Shown in pieces: positions 23,999 through 37,900 of a stretch of 64,000 nucleotides of DNA (its first letter is position 1; each line of letters opens with the position of its first letter). Position numbers and translations under genes: made by a program. Below the pieces are notes generated by a model. It had not been told where the DNA came from. It saw only the letters and a program-made list of their open reading frames with translations, and searched no databases. Source of the DNA: Erodium maritimum (taxonomy: Eukaryota > Streptophyta > Magnoliopsida > Geraniales > Geraniaceae). Where the stretch lies: contig OY997596.1 in assembly GCA_963921825.1 (NCBI GenBank), positions 39,175,932-39,239,931 on the forward strand. Direction: 5' to 3'.

Positions 23999-24808
23999 CT
24001 CGGAGGCTCTAACAAATCGACTTTAGGTCAAAAAAGACAATTCTACTATCCTCTTCTCCTCTCTACCCTAGCACCTCCTTGTTGCCCACCATGTCCACCA
24101 CAGCCGACCACCATGCCTACCTCCCCATTGTCGCTGTCGTTTCTACAACCTGTGGGACTACCAGTATCTTGCACGTTTCAATCGCTAGGAGGGGAGGCTA
24201 CAGGCGAGCCAGCCTCCATGGAAGCCTTGACCACACTGCCGCCTACGACCCTGCATATTAGCCCTGACCCATCGCTACTACTCCCGGTGCAGTCACCGCA
24301 CGGAGCGATCTCAACCCTCCCCCACCGGCCTTCGACTCCCCGAGAAATCACTACCCGTCAATTGAGGGATGAGGAAGAGGATGCTGAACAACAGGCGAGG
24401 GCTCAACAACAGCCTCGCCAGGATCCATGAGAGTCCCAAGAGAAGGGAGGGGGTCCCTTCGGAGGCCTATCGTCCTAGGCCACGGGTGTCCGGTGTTGGG
24501 ATGTCTCGGGATGACAGGAAGGGCAACGCATTATGTTTGAATGCTTTATTATTTTTATGTTCTTAGTTTGGAGTAGTTTGTTTGGATTTCTATTGATTTT
24601 TCTTGTTTTAGGTTAAATAAACTTGAAAATGTGGTAAGAGGTCATCCTCAATTTGTAGCTACGAGGAACATTACCATTTTCTATGGGTCCACGAGAGCCG
24701 AGTCGCCTACGGGAGGCTTGGACAATATTCTATGCCCAAGGCTTTGGCCCTCCTTTGTAATATTTTATTTTCATTAATACATGCCTCTATTTGTCGTTTC
24801 AAAAATTA
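23999..24808 (+). mobile_element. Small retroposon with LINE-like 3' end
   Basis: About 810 bases lie between near-identical direct repeats (CTTCAATAGAATTAT near 23984-23998 and CTCAGTAGAATTAT near 24812-24825). The 3' part (24700-24800) reads as a LINE-like tail with TTTGTAATATTTTATTTTC and a short A run. The 5' part holds a CT-rich leader and an open frame (24113-24430) of no known family. It is probably an internally deleted, non-autonomous LINE derivative, sitting between two inverted Harbinger copies. Confidence 0.5.
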
Positions 24809-24989
24809 AACCTCAGTAGAATTATTTTTAAAAATAAGGCGGGCTTATGTTTGGAGACTATGTTTGATTATTTTTCATTTTATTTCTGTATTTGAATTTC
24901 GGCTATTTTAATTTCCTCATCGTAGTTTAGAATGTAATCTCCATTTATTAAGTTTAATGAAATTTGAATTATGTTTAATTTTAGCAATT

Positions 24990-26725
24990 TTAAAAAATCA
25001 CATTCATCCCACCTTTCTTGGTGCGATGTGGAGCGCCGATTATGCGACCAGCGGACCGCTAAAACGCGGTTCGGTGTGCGAAGCGTGACTCGCGCTACAG
25101 TATCGCGTGTCGCGGGTCGTGCGAACCGAGTCGCTCGACCAATCAATACGAGGGCGACACGTGGCATTAGGGGAGAGAAAAATCCGACCGTTGGCAACGA
25201 CCGACAAAAAACGGTAAGATTTTTTTTTTAAAATTCAATAAATCTGATTTGAACCCTATAAAATTCACAAAGGTCGTCTCGAAGCCCACGACCAACTCAT
25301 GAAGGATTATTTTTCCGAGCAACCCACGTATGGGCCCGTTATGTTTAGGCGTCGATTCCGTATGTGCTGACCACTTTTTTCAACGGGTGATGGACAAGGT
25401 AGTGGAGCATGACAATTACTTCATTAAGAAGCGGAACGATTTGGGACGCTTGGGGTTATCAACGCACCAAAAATGCACCGATGTGATACGGATGCTTGCG
25501 TATGGGTGCTCGGTCGATTCGTTGGACGAATCCCTACAAATTGGGGTAAGTACAATACTCGAATGTTTACGCAGATTTTGCAAGGCCGTCATTGAGGTAT
25601 TCGGGGCTGAATATGAGCGTACACTCACACCGGATGACTTGAACCGATTACTCGTAGAAGGGTACAACCGAGGGTTCTCCGATATGGTTGGGAGTCTTGA
25701 CTGCATGCATTGGGAGTGAAAGAATTTTCAAACCGCATCGCAAGGAGCCAATGGTCGGGGAGAGCACCACAAGGATCCCACCATTATGCTGGAAGTTGTA
25801 GTGTCGCGTGATTTATGGATTTGACATGCGTTTTTCGGGAGTACTGGCTCGAATAACGACATCAACGTCCTCAAAAACAACCACTTGTTCCACGACGTTT
25901 TTTTTTGGCCGGGAGCTTACCGTGGAGTACGAGATCAACGGATATCGATACGACCGACCTTATTATTTGGTGGACGGAATTTACCTATCATGGAGTCGGT
26001 TCGTGAAGTCTATTCGACATCCCTATACTCGCAAAGAGAAATTGTTTGCTAAAGTCCAAGAATGTGCTCGGAAATATATTGAACGGGCTTTCGGGGTCCT
26101 CCAAGCTCGGGGGCACATCATTTTCCGTCCCGCTCGTATTTGGAGCAAGTATACTTTAGCTGATATCATGCACACTTATATCATTGTACACAACATGATT
26201 GTAGAGGATGAACGCGACCGGTACGAAGCAGGAGATGACGAGTTGTTGTTCAACCCCCCTCCAGAAATGCCACAACGGACACCACCGGCATGATGACACC
26301 GAGGAGGGCCCTTGGCCTATCAAGCACTCTTGGATGCTCGACTCAGTGTCATATATGATTCCACCCACCGACAACTATAAAATAACCTTATTGAGCATAT
26401 ATGGGATCGATTTGGAGCGCATTACAATCTCAACGATGAGTGAAGAAATATTTTTATATGCAACATTTGTGTACTTGATGGTAGTATTCAGAAATGAACA
26501 AAATTTATTTCAATTTATGTCATTATTATTTATTTTTATCAAATTTATTTCAATTTTATATAATATATACTGTTTTAATAAAATTAATAAAATATCAATT
26601 CAACATCCCCTCACAACACAGTTCCCCATCTGGTTTGCACCATTGTAAAACACAGTTTATTTCAAGACATGCAAACCATTATTTTGCACGGTCAATTTAC
26701 GGTTTCCGTTGCTAACATGTGTGAC
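24990..26725 (+). mobile_element. PIF/Harbinger element, copy 2 (decayed)
   Basis: This is homologous to copy 1 but in the opposite orientation. The subterminal GC-rich zone (25020-25170) and the AT-rich 3' part (26500-26725) both align with copy 1. Relative to copy 1, the start of the transposase and part of its leader are deleted (junction near 25262). The ends are eroded and given approximately. Confidence 0.65.
25262..26293 (+). pseudogene. Harbinger DDE transposase pseudogene, copy 2
   Basis: The N-terminus is deleted. The readable part starts at RLEAHDQLMKDYF and continues through FRRRFRMC (followed by a stop), a long stretch at 25385-25719 ending GSLDCMHWE before another stop, a frameshifted middle, and then YLVDGIYLSW and IERAFGVLQARG (25970-26110), ending PPEMPQRTPPA at 26293. 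The catalytic D, D and E positions are recognisable, but in-frame stops and a frameshift make it a pseudogene. Confidence 0.85.
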
Positions 26726-27524
26726 ATATTCAATACCCTTCGCAAAATATTTATCATAGCTACTAAATATGGTAGTCACCTTAAAAACCAAATATAAAAT
26801 ATACAAATCCAGCGGATGATATAACATGTAATTTGTTATACTTAACACCATGTGGTGCCAGAATCCATTTTTACAACTATTATGAAGCTACAAATTGTAA
26901 AAAAAACGAATACCTTATGATACTGTTTTCAATTATTCCCATATCATTATATATTTATTACAAAAAAAATTACATATACGATTATTCTCTGACTTGCAAC
27001 TAGAGAACCCCAGGCCGTCTAATTCCTTGCGTCTTTCACAAGGTTGGTAAATACCTTGTTTTGGTTGAAATTTAATGGAATTGTTGACCTTCCCGGAAAG
27101 CAAAAAAGAATGAACAAGCACCTTGGTATATATCTTTGTAAATTTGCACACAAATGCATGATTTTACATTTCGAAACCCGAACTAAAACGAAAAAGGCAT
27201 CAGGCACATAAAGTACACTATCTCCACCACTGACAATGTACATCAACTCCTGAAACCAGACTTCAAAGAACTCCAAAAGCTCAATGATTATGTAGAGCTT
27301 GTTTAATAACTAGCACCGGATACATGCCAACTGATCTGTATGCGAAGATGACATAGGAGAGTACCTTGATTTTTGACGATTCTGCGATACCACCTTAGAT
27401 GTTGTCAATATGCAAAAGATTCACTGTTTAAAAGAACGAGTTTCTCGAATTGGGGAAAGCTTTGGCACGGCCTCAGCCTACTTCTAAATGCTCCTACCAG
27501 GGAATACAGTTCTTGTTAACGGCC
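26726..27524. other. Intergenic, 3' flank of YTH gene
   Basis: No gene is supported. The part nearest 27524 should hold the 3' untranslated region of the minus-strand YTH gene. The rest is AT-rich with short open frames only. Confidence 0.6.
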
Positions 27525-30500
27525 TCATTTCTTGCTTCCTTCGCCCATACTGGCTAAGAGAGCTTCTCTACCACTCTCTTCCAACTGTAAAGCAGGAAAA
27601 AAAATAATCATAAGTCATTTGGTTAAATGGAATCATATACAAGAGAAAGTTGCGGAGCTTACATCTGCTCCAGTTGTCAGGATTTTGCTATCTCCCAATT
27701 GGAGGTCTTGAGCAAAGCTATCAGAAATCTGATTCACTGAATCATCCGTATGAGAACCTGGAACATCTTTCACTGAGCTAGCATGTGGCTGTCTGGCCTT
27801 CAAGGTTCTCTCTCGCTCATCATAAAAATTAAAGTCATCTAAAATAGATGTGTGTGCATCATAATCCTTAAAAATTCTCAGCATCTCAATACCATGTTCA
27901 AGTTTCACCTGTCACAGAACAAAGCAGTGTCAGCTAAATGTAAGCTAGGGAGCACATAGACCAAGAGTTAATACCTCCTGTGAATCTCGGCTGTGTGTGA
28001 CAGGCTTATTATCATTATTTTCGAGCAGTATATGGCGGAACCGATTGTTAGGGACATCTTTGATAATATGCCACTGGACAGGGAACTGTCCACTCCACCT
28101 ATCTTGCAGCCAATAATTTGCATCTTTCTCAAAATTTACAGGCCCTACCATTTCGGCAACTCCACAGAACTGCCCACTACCATTGACCTGCAAAAATTAG
28201 TAATCAACAAGATATGGTTGTATGGGTTGTAGGAGATTCCGAAGTACAACACATGCAGCTTAAAATAGGTCAGCTACGAGCTTAAAGATATACCTATCAA
28301 TCTGAATCGAACAAGAAAAAAATCACAGTTTTTTCCTAATGTTTATATTTAGTCTCTCTATTTGGCAACGTAAAACAGAGAAATGAAGGTGAAAGGATCT
28401 TCTCAGTTCATGTGTATTAAATACTGAGTGCAAAGGTAAGGACACTAACATAAAGCTCAAAAGCATATAGGCTGTAATCACAGATATTAACAACATTTCA
28501 TATTGAAACATGCAACCATTTTTATTTAATTATTGGGCCATTCCGCAGGATGACCTAACGCATTTTACCACTAGACAAAAGCACATTGATGTTAGGAGCA
28601 ACAGAAGATAGCAATAATGATGAATTGAACGCTGGTGATTACTAGATGATTTTGTTTTGCTGGGAAGTTAAAAGTTTAGATTATTACTTTAGGTTAAACA
28701 GAAATAGCACTCAACAAGACAGGTTGTAAAATAATATGTGATGGTCTCAGGAGGAGACATATGAGTGACCTCATCAAACTCTAAAGTTTTGAATGTATCA
28801 AAATGCTACAGAATGGAAAACAGTAATTGTCTTGCTAGGCATGAAGCTGCACCCTGAACCGCCCAAACAACCAATGCAGAAAGTAAAGAGAAAAATATGC
28901 AATACGGCAGAACCATGTCAAAAAGGACCCAACAACCATGACCAAGACAGACTTATAACCCTTAATCCTGATAATAAAACTCAAATGTCCAGCCCCACTC
29001 TGTATAGCATAATTGTAATAATTGTTTCGTACGGGCACCTTTTAATAGTCTAATTGGATCAAAGTTGCCAATTTTTCGGTCCTATCCATAAGATAAAGAA
29101 ATACAAAGTACAAATGACATACCGAGAACAAGAGAAAAAGTGGGCAGATGCCATTCATCTCCTTTGCTTGATGATATGCAGCGTCCAGTTTTTTGTTTCC
29201 ATGTGGTGTGCTAGCCCAAACATTATACTTGATACTTTTGTGAACATTATCTTCACTGAAAGACTTGATGATAAAAAACTTGGCTTTCTCATAATCAGTA
29301 ACAAAATCTAACTGATTATACAACCCACTAACACCAGATAAAGAGCCCTGTTCAGATGTGCTCCTGACCTTCAACCTTGTGGCCCGTGGTCCTCGATTAC
29401 GATCAACAGATATATCATTGGGAGCATTTGAAGTGTAAACAGAGTCTCTGTCACGTCTTCGACCCTTGTCAAGAACAAGTCGATTATGGTCATTACCTCC
29501 ACCATATGAAATGGATGTACTACCAAGATGTGAGTTTTGATATAAGTTATTACTAGGATGATGTCCAGGGGAATTTCTTGATACCAATCCCTGCAATGAT
29601 TTTTGCTGTTAAGAATTTTGTCTCAGGAATAACAAGTTAACATTTAAATCTTACATTGCAACAATATATTTGACTGCAAGGTTTTCCATTACAGATAAAA
29701 TCACTCACATTTTTATGGTATCTCACGACAAACTATATTTTTAACACGCTTAAGACCTGTCAACTCTGTGATCTAGAATCTCCGCTATCCACTCACATTT
29801 GAAGTATTACTAATGCCCTTGCATCTTATCAACCCTATTTTCATTTTCCACTATTCTCATATGCTAAGCCCATTATTAATATCAACATCTTACAAGAACT
29901 ATTTTCAAATAAATTAACTTCCAGGGTTATACTTGGAATAAATAGCTGACAAGTTGGCTAGATTTCTTCTAGCATTTATACAAGACATTATCATATTCCA
30001 AGTTTTAAGCAAACTGTCTGGAGAATTAAACACTAGGACCAACAAAATGGTAAACATTTATAATTAATTTACTTTTCTGTTGACTTCCCTTATATGAGAT
30101 TTTGAAGTGGATAGTTATCATCTTTCTGTCAACCCCTTAAGAAAACGACATAACAATAGAAATACAACATTCACAAACACAAGAAAACAAACCTGTCCAA
30201 TATTGTGCTCATATGATCCAAGTATGCCCATTGGTTGGGGGTACAAAGATGGAGATGCTAATGAACTAGAGACAGGATTAATGGGAAGGTTCCCTCCATA
30301 CGACCCAAAATGTAACATGTAACCAGATCCTGGCCCAAAAAACATGTTGTCATTGCTACTACTTTCAGGTGTCATCAGCTCTGGAAAACCAGAAGAAACA
30401 TGAGGCATATTCGGGGGAGCTGGTTGTGGGTAATAAGGCTGAGAGTAAGGCATTTTCTGTGCAGGGTATAGCTGGCCGTCTACCATCATAGAAGGTATAG

Positions 30501-31779
30501 GTGTAGCAACTGGAGGGTATTGTCCATATGCCATATCAGAATTGAAGCCATAACCAGAATGAAACATTAGAGACGGATTATCATAGTAGATGACCTAGGT
30601 ACAAAGAAAACAAAAAATGTTATTATGAGCTTCAACCATGACATGAAACTCTAATAGGGATGGAAAAGTGGTATGTCTACTCACAGGAGACAAAGCGTGA
30701 TAGCCATCAGCATTAATATAGTGAGGATATCCATCCCAGGTGCCAGTGCTGTTGTCATAACCTTTATACAATATAGGAGATGAAGAACATGCACATGAAT
30801 AAACGTTGCAATTGTGAATTAAAAAATTCAAGTCGAGGATCAAGACACTAACCACCATAAGAAAAACTGTGGTCATGAGTAAAAACATGAAGGGGCTGGA
30901 CAACGCTAATATCTCTGCCTGCATTTGAATATTCAAGTTGCTTTGGGATATCTCTTGCATGCCCCATGGTAGCGACATCCGCAGAAGGATTTGCTGAAAC
31001 AATCCTTCCATCCTTGGGCAGAAGTGGCTGATAAGAGATTGAAAAATGAAGTGCATAAATGCAAAGAAAAACAATGGTTGAAAGAGATCAGCAACTACCT
31101 GCTCCATCAAATTATCCCGCTTAATGGGCCTTTCCCCTGCATCCAATAGGACACAATTTGGTAAAAATGAATATCCAAAGGAACTATATGGAAAGTGATG
31201 TAGGAAAAATATGTTAAACAATCGAGATCAATTAAAAATAAAATAAAATAGACTATGGATAGAACCAGTAGGATATCTGATAAAAATAAATCAGCTAAAT
31301 TTACTAAATCAGCATTTAAATTTCTATAACCAAATTCTGACAGCTGAATCAAAAGCTGTGGGACAAAAAAAAAACTAATTTCTGAGTTCATACTCTATAA
31401 AAGTAAGAATTTTTTTTAAATCATTCAAAAGATAATGCTCAATGTATTCCCAAACTCCCATAGATCCCCCAAATGAACCCTAATGCGCACGGATAAGCAA
31501 AATCACAGTATGTTGAAATGCCAAGTTCAAAAAAAGCAATTCAATTGAACAAATAAATCACAAGAGAAACTCGTAAGTCAGAAAGCTGAAAATCCGATAC
31601 AATGAAAAGCACAAAACCGATTTGCCTGCCTAAGTAAATCAACGCAACATTGTTCGGAAAGCATAAAAACAAACGTGAAATCAACAATTCCCATCAGAAG
31701 AAACAAATACAATTGAATTGGGTTTTGAAGTACCAGTAGGGACGATGCGATCTTGCTGGTTTAGGCCAGTGGCGTCCAT
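27525..31779 (-). CDS. ECT-like: YTH-domain m6A reader, ECT family
   Basis: Nine coding exons on the minus strand: 31779-31734, 31136-31099, 31027-30853, 30761-30685, 30594-30193, 29590-29123, 28187-27975, 27908-27663 and 27584-27525. All junctions are GT-AG and all phases agree, giving 574 aa. The start is [16 protein letters not shown]. The N-terminal 340 residues are a low-complexity Tyr/Pro/Ser/Gly-rich region as in plant ECT proteins. The YTH domain begins about residue 347 ([18 protein letters not shown]) and runs through [13 protein letters not shown] to [15 protein letters not shown] (about 490). The m6A cage tryptophans are present at 371 (KYNVWAS), 428 and 433 (YWLQDRW). The family binds N6-methyladenosine in mRNA in the cytoplasm and influences stability and translation. 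The closest of the Arabidopsis ECT1-11 cannot be chosen here. The gene looks intact. Confidence 0.95.
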
Positions 31780-32219
31780 GAATCGAATTCGGAGATCTGC
31801 GCCGAAACTGAACAGGAAAAGCGAATCTAGCAATAGAAGAAGAGAAACGGAGAAGAAATTGGGATCGAACGTCCTGGAATAAGAGGAGAGGGTTTTAGGT
31901 TTTACGTGAAATTTTCGATACGTATGATTTGACCTTTTAGTTTTCTCTTCCTTGCTTCAATGTTGGGCGGTTTACTTTTAAATTCATTGTTTTTATTTTG
32001 TACGGAGACCAGTGTAGGAACCATCTGAAAATACTAGATACTCAAAATAAAGGAAACATATCACATAAATATCAAGTTCATTTTAGGTGTAATGGTAAAA
32101 CATATGGTCCATTGTGGCCGTGTTCACAACGTGTCATAGAACTCGTTCCGATAAGATATTGTAAGTTCAGTTGGATCGAATCAAAGTCAAGATACTGATG
32201 GCCTAAATAATAACAAGTA
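31780..32219 (-). promoter_or_regulatory. 5' leader and upstream region of YTH gene
   Basis: The minus strand upstream of the ATG at 31779 has a purine/CT-rich leader (to about 31880), then AT-rich DNA. No firm TATA box was chosen. The nearest upstream feature is a copia fragment at 32220, so the intergenic promoter is short, about 400 bases. Confidence 0.4.
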
Positions 32220-33900
32220 TGTAAGAGGTTGGTGTCTATATGATGATCCATGAGAACAAAAAAGAACAAACACTTAAGAAACATAAAAAGAACGGGAGAG
32301 TATTTCATTCATCTTTCTTTGTTGTCTTACAATTGTGTTGAGTATGTAATACAAGAAGTTAGGAGCTAACAAGTGATGAGGGATTGCCACATAACCCTTT
32401 GCATGCAAGAAATGGTGTCATGTAAATTGTGGTGGCTACACATAGCATATACATGTCATTTCCACAATACCCCTTTTGGACACCACAATGTGCTCAAGTT
32501 CAGGTTGCCTCATTAAAAACCTCCTCAAGAAAATCTGGTGGGACAAAACCTGTAAGGATTAGAGTGCAGCACATAAAATGTGCTTGAAGTTGGGCTTGAT
32601 GCTGCCTCGTTAAAAACCTTTCCAAGAAAACCCCTTGAGACAAAACTTGGATAAGGAAAAAAGAGTGCAGCACACAAAACTTGTCTTCCCCTAACTTCAA
32701 GCGGGCTACTTTGGTTGCTTGCTAAGGCGACGCATGCTGATTCTGTGCATTAGCCTCTCAAAGATAAAGGTCGGCAAAGCTTTAGTAAATAAATCAATCA
32801 GGTTCTCGTAGGACCGAATTTTCTTGACATCTATCTCATTACTTTTCTGGAGCTCATCAGTATAAAAGAACTTTGGGGGATGTGCTTGACCCTATCTCCT
32901 TTGATATAGCCTCATCTGACTTGAGAAATACACGCTGCATTGTCTTCATATATAACGGAAGGAGAGCTTGGCGGAGGAATGACAATTGAGCATAACACAT
33001 GCTTGATAACGGATTGTAAGAATACACATTTTCGGCTAGCTTCATGTAGCGCTTGAATTTCCGAGTGGTTTGAGGATGTCACAACCAAAGTCTGCTTCGT
33101 AGAGCGCTAGGAGATGGTTGTTTCACTATAGGTGAAACATATCCAATCTGGGAGCGAGCTTTGTGAGGATCTGATAAATATCATGCGTCTGCATATCCAA
33201 CCAGGCCAACGCTCCCCCTGGACTTATAATACAATAGCCCTAAATCTTTAGTTCCGCTTAGATAACGAAGTATATGCTTGATACCATTCCAATGTAGTCG
33301 AGTGGGTTCTGAACAGAACCTAGCAAGTACATTCACTATGAACGCTATATCAGGCCGCATACACTGTGCCAAATATAGCAAACCCTCGATAGTATTTAGA
33401 TATGGTACTTCAGGACTAGGTATCTCTTCATCTGTTTCTTTAGGGCAGAATGGATCCCTCTTAGGATGTAAAGATCAGATGACCGTTGGAATAATAAGTG
33501 GATGCGCATTATCCATACTAAAGCGCTTCAAGATCTTTTCAACATATGTAGATTGATGGATCAAAATGTCATCAGACAGATGCTTGAGCTGTAGCCCAAG
33601 ACTATGACTAGTTTTCCCTAACTCTTTCATTTCAAATTCCCTTTTCAGATACTCTGTAGCTTTGAATATCTCCCCCGGAGTCCCAATCATATTTATGTCA
33701 TCAACGTATACAGCTATAATGATAAAACCTGCGGTTGTTTTCTTAATGAACACACATGGACATATGACATTATTTTTATAGCCCTCTCTGGTAAGGTACT
33801 CACTAAGACGATGGTACCACATCCAATGCCTTGGAATTGTACTAAATTAAGATTTAGCAGCGCGACACTAGTTAACTTAGTTTGGTGGTGGTCCAATGAT
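32220..33900 (-). mobile_element. 3' part of a Ty1/copia element with 3' LTR
   Basis: Minus-strand copia pol remnants are, in order, reverse transcriptase (33822-33475, with YVDD and KRFSMDNA), the start of RNase H (33381-33181, LAQCMRPDIAFIVN, LRYLSGTKD), and an RNase H tail ending in LFTKALPT (about 32810-32790). Below these are the GCCTCATTAAAAACC and GGGACAAAACC motifs that commonly precede a copia 3' LTR, a polypurine tract AAAAGGGG (about 32470-32477 on the minus strand), and a putative LTR of about 250 bases (32220-32466) with TG and CA ends. The 5' half is missing and frames are broken, so it is inactive. Confidence 0.75.
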
Positions 33901-34976
33901 GATTTTGAGGCAGTAGCGCAGCAATGAGCGGAGGCAAAGTGGGATCGAAGGCGGAAGATCGGGGTTTAGGTTAGAATTCCAAAGTTCGTGGCGACGAAAT
34001 CAGATGTAGGGTCCATGCACATTGGCCAGATCTCGGGTCAGGACTGGTGGGAGTTGGTTGTGGTGGGACTAAGGGATACACACTGGCTTGAGGAAAATAC
34101 GACCAAACTAATTAGGTTCACATATGGCCGCTCATGTTACAACGTTATAGAGTCAGTTTGTGAGTGGTTCAACCCCTTTAGTCTATAGAATTTTTTTTTA
34201 ACATTTTTACCCTTTTTTAATAAATTGACAAGTAATAAACATAAAAAAAAAAAGTAAGAATTTTCATTTCTTCCCTTTTCAAATGTATAAAGAATAAGAA
34301 AAGTAGGAGGTGAATCGGAGTTTTGATCTTTTTTTGGTATTAGTTAATTTTTAAATTTAAAATTGAGGTAATTACGTTTAGCTACATCTAACTATCATCG
34401 GCTATATCTTATGAAGTAGTAGATCTCTCTAGCTACATTCAAGTGCCTCTCTCGAGGAAACCCTAACCTTAGAAACCCTATGGAGCTCTATATCACCATC
34501 ACCGACAAGTCTACATGTCCTGCTGGTCTTGTCTCATCGTCGCCTGCGATGCAGTTCTCGGCACTTCTTTCGCCCCCTCGCCCATCCTCAAACGTTGCGC
34601 CTCCCTTAAAGCCTCGATGTCGAAGGAGACAGAAGCAAACCCTATCCGAGCACGCGTCTTCGATTCCTCTTCCCCCACCGTCCGTCATTATATCGTCACC
34701 ACCATCCATGGCTATCGTGCCTTTTTCTCCGGGGTTCTCTGTTCCGTTAGCAAGGCCACGAAGAGGTCGCCCGCTCAAAACCACATATGTTGCTTCATCT
34801 GCAAGCAACCTTCCGCCAAGGCTCCATGTGACGTTCCACCGCCATCAATTACCCTCAAATACGTCCTGACAACTATGGCTTTCAACGCCGCTCCACCGCC
34901 CACGTTTGTGCCTAGCATCACTCTGCCGCCACCGATTTCTTGTAGAAACGTCCCGTCCTTAGATCTCAAGTACACC
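33901..34976. other. No recognisable gene; anonymous ORF region
   Basis: Open frames at 34480-34869 and 34515-34994 overlap on the + strand and are rich in Pro, Ser and Ala. Neither shows a known domain. An AAACCCTA leader-like motif occurs near 34460-34480, reminiscent of the retroposon leaders elsewhere in the window, so a non-autonomous retroelement is possible. Confidence 0.25.
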
Positions 34977-37900
34977 TGTACACACAACAATTAAACGAAA
35001 AGGGGTGAGCTTACGCTCAGTAGGGAAAAATCGTAAACAACTTTAGCCTCCAAGTTTAATAATAAAACTGCTTTAGCTCGATGTCACAAAATGTTTAAAA
35101 CTCTTAGACTAAAAGATATAAATAACAATAACAAGCAACGAGAACAAAAGCGCATTCTCAAGGATAACGATAACTCCCTAGAGACAAATAAGAAACATTA
35201 TAATAAAATAGGAAACCATCACAACTGGAAACGAGTAAACACTAATAATCAATGAAAAGCTATGGAGTCAGTGTAATGAAATAGTATCGCGTTTTCAACG
35301 ATAATAGTGACTTAAGAGATTCCATGAAAATACTATAATGAATCAAGACTCATTAAAATGGGAGCAATTAATATCACGCCAACCACTCGCTTTCTCAAGC
35401 CTCCGATCCATGGATAGATTCTGGGATCACATCGGTTCTCATATTTCGATCCACCAGAGTATCCATATCATATCAGATTTTCCCTCGGTCTAGAGGAGGC
35501 ACATTCGTCGGGGCACCGGAAACAATCCCAAATGGGCGCTTATCATCGGGATTCCCAGAAATGCCTCCAAAGGACCATATGTCATAGGGAACCAAGGTGG
35601 TGCTCCACTGGGACGCACGCCCTTGGGTGAAACCTCAGTAACCATCTCTCATGAAATAATCCACTCAATATCCCGCAGGATCTGCCGAGCTCTCAGGCTC
35701 CAATAACCACTCAATAATCACTCAATATCCCGTAAGATCTGTCGAGCCCTTATGCCCCTCACATCACTCAATTAACCACTCCATAATCACTCAATATCCA
35801 CTGCCTCTGTCAAACTCCAACCACCACAACGGCATCGGATTACCCCCCCCCCCCCCCCCCGGTGTAGTACCGAGCCAAACACACAAACAAACAAACAAAC
35901 ATACATTTCAAGAATAAGAATAAAGGGAACAAGCATAAACATTCATCCATCAATCAACACTCATCGAAACACACTTTCATCACAACGAAGACATACAATA
36001 CCGTTCCACACTTACCGTATACTTACCTGTCACGAACCATCGGTACATCGATCACCTGATTGTACCCCTTGGCACAACCAGTCATACTCGATCATCCGTT
36101 CAAACCACAATTAATCACCACTCAATCAATCAACCAATTAATCAAGCATTCAAGTCCATCCTTCAACATTCAAGCATACATTCGATCTAGTTTCATTAGA
36201 CTCTTGATTATCCTAATAACTAGCAACCAAGCATGTGAACCTAGCACCCAACTAATCCGAGAGCTCATCAAAGCTTCTCTACCAGTAAACCAAAACCCAA
36301 GTATTGAAAGCAAGTTACACTAGTTATTCTCATCCTAAGCATGCATTCTAGACATTCCGGTTATTAGTAATTGAAAGACATTTATTCTAGTTATTTGCAT
36401 CCTATATGCAATTCTAGAACCTTTCCGATTTTATTAACCTAATAGGCATACTAGTATTGAAATACTCGAGTAGTTAGGACTTTCCCTACCTTGTGGTCTT
36501 CCTCTAAATACTCTGCTGAAAGTCGATCAGCTTCTCCTCCGTTCTTCACACGGGTTCCGGAGTGGTCTTCGTCTTCTCGGGCGAAGTCCAATCTGGTTTT
36601 TAACAGTTAAAACTTGCATTCAGAACCGACACAGTCTAAATAACAGCAAATCGATCTTTAACTCGAACGGGCCAAAAGCGGGATTAAACGACGAGTCGGG
36701 CTCGAGTACCCGAACCCCGAACACAGAACCCGGTGCACGTTTTCCGAGGCATGAATCCCATTTCCCGGATCCCGAGGCACGAGTTTTGAAGCACAAGTCC
36801 CGACGTACGTTTTCGAGGCACCGTTCGAAATCAATTTAAAACCAAACTGATTTAGCCTCTTAATGATTTAAGTCTGAAATACTATTAAATCCTTTTTCTG
36901 TTCGTTTCAAAACTCTTTGATTCAAGTCCAGATTTGCTCCAAAACCGTCTTAACTCCGAACTAAATTTAACTCTTTTTCATCCTTTTCAGTTTTCATCTT
37001 AAAAACCTTTCATTTAAAACTGATATTCCTTTTTATTATGACTGATTTTCGTTTCAAATTCTTTTCAAATCACCTTTGATTTTGCTTTACTTTCCTTTTG
37101 AAAAAAAAAGATTTTCTTTAACATTTTTGTTCCAATTTCGTTTCCACAAGCTCAGATCCAAGGAGATTCGGTTTTCAATAGCGCTCAGATCCAAAAGAAG
37201 TTCAAAACAAACAACAACAAAAACGAAAGGGAAGAGGGGGGGTTTTGGTCAGAAACCGGCCACCGGCGGTGACAAACTAGTCGGGCCACATGGGGTAACG
37301 CTTACCGAGGGAAAGACGTCGACGAGACGACGGCTTCTCGGGTGTCGGTGGAGGTCGTAGACGAGGAGGAGGCTCGGTACGAGATGGGGCAGATCTGAGA
37401 GAGGGAGGTCGGTGGTGTGCGCTCGTCTGACGGAGAACGGTGTAAGAGGGGATCGGGGCGGCGCCGGCGAGGGGAGAGAGAAGGTGAGAGGTGGCGGCGT
37501 GAGGGTTACGGGCTCTCGCCTGAACGGGAGGCGACGGTCGGGCTTGAGGTGGTCGGTGACTGGCTGGGTTTGGACGGGGAAGATGAAGGGAAGGTGGAGA
37601 GATGGAGAGAGAGGCGGGGGAGGATGGAGAAGGGGCGGCCGAGGACACGAAGAGGGGGCTGGTGGCGTGAGGTTCGGCGAAGGAGGGAGATGAAGGAGAG
37701 AGATCAAACGCGTGGGAGAGATGGAGTTGCGCGACTCTAATGGGAAATTAGGGTTTCATACCCAACACTCTGCTTTTAAAAAAGACACTACAGGCAGGCT
37801 TGGGCCCTAAAACCGGGCCTGAAATGGCTGAGTGGCCCAAGGATAACAGGGCGGGCTGACTTGGCCGGGCCTTCGGGTTTGGTCGGGTCAGCCCCTTTAC

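Noticed and set aside
23773..24000. A Harbinger-type end (GAGCATGATCAGTGGTGG) suggesting another MITE
   Set aside because: No matching right end or TTA duplication was found within reach.
37249..37740. Proline-rich ORFs on the minus strand with long frames on the plus strand
   Set aside because: Low complexity and GC-rich, open in several frames at once; no evidence of a gene.
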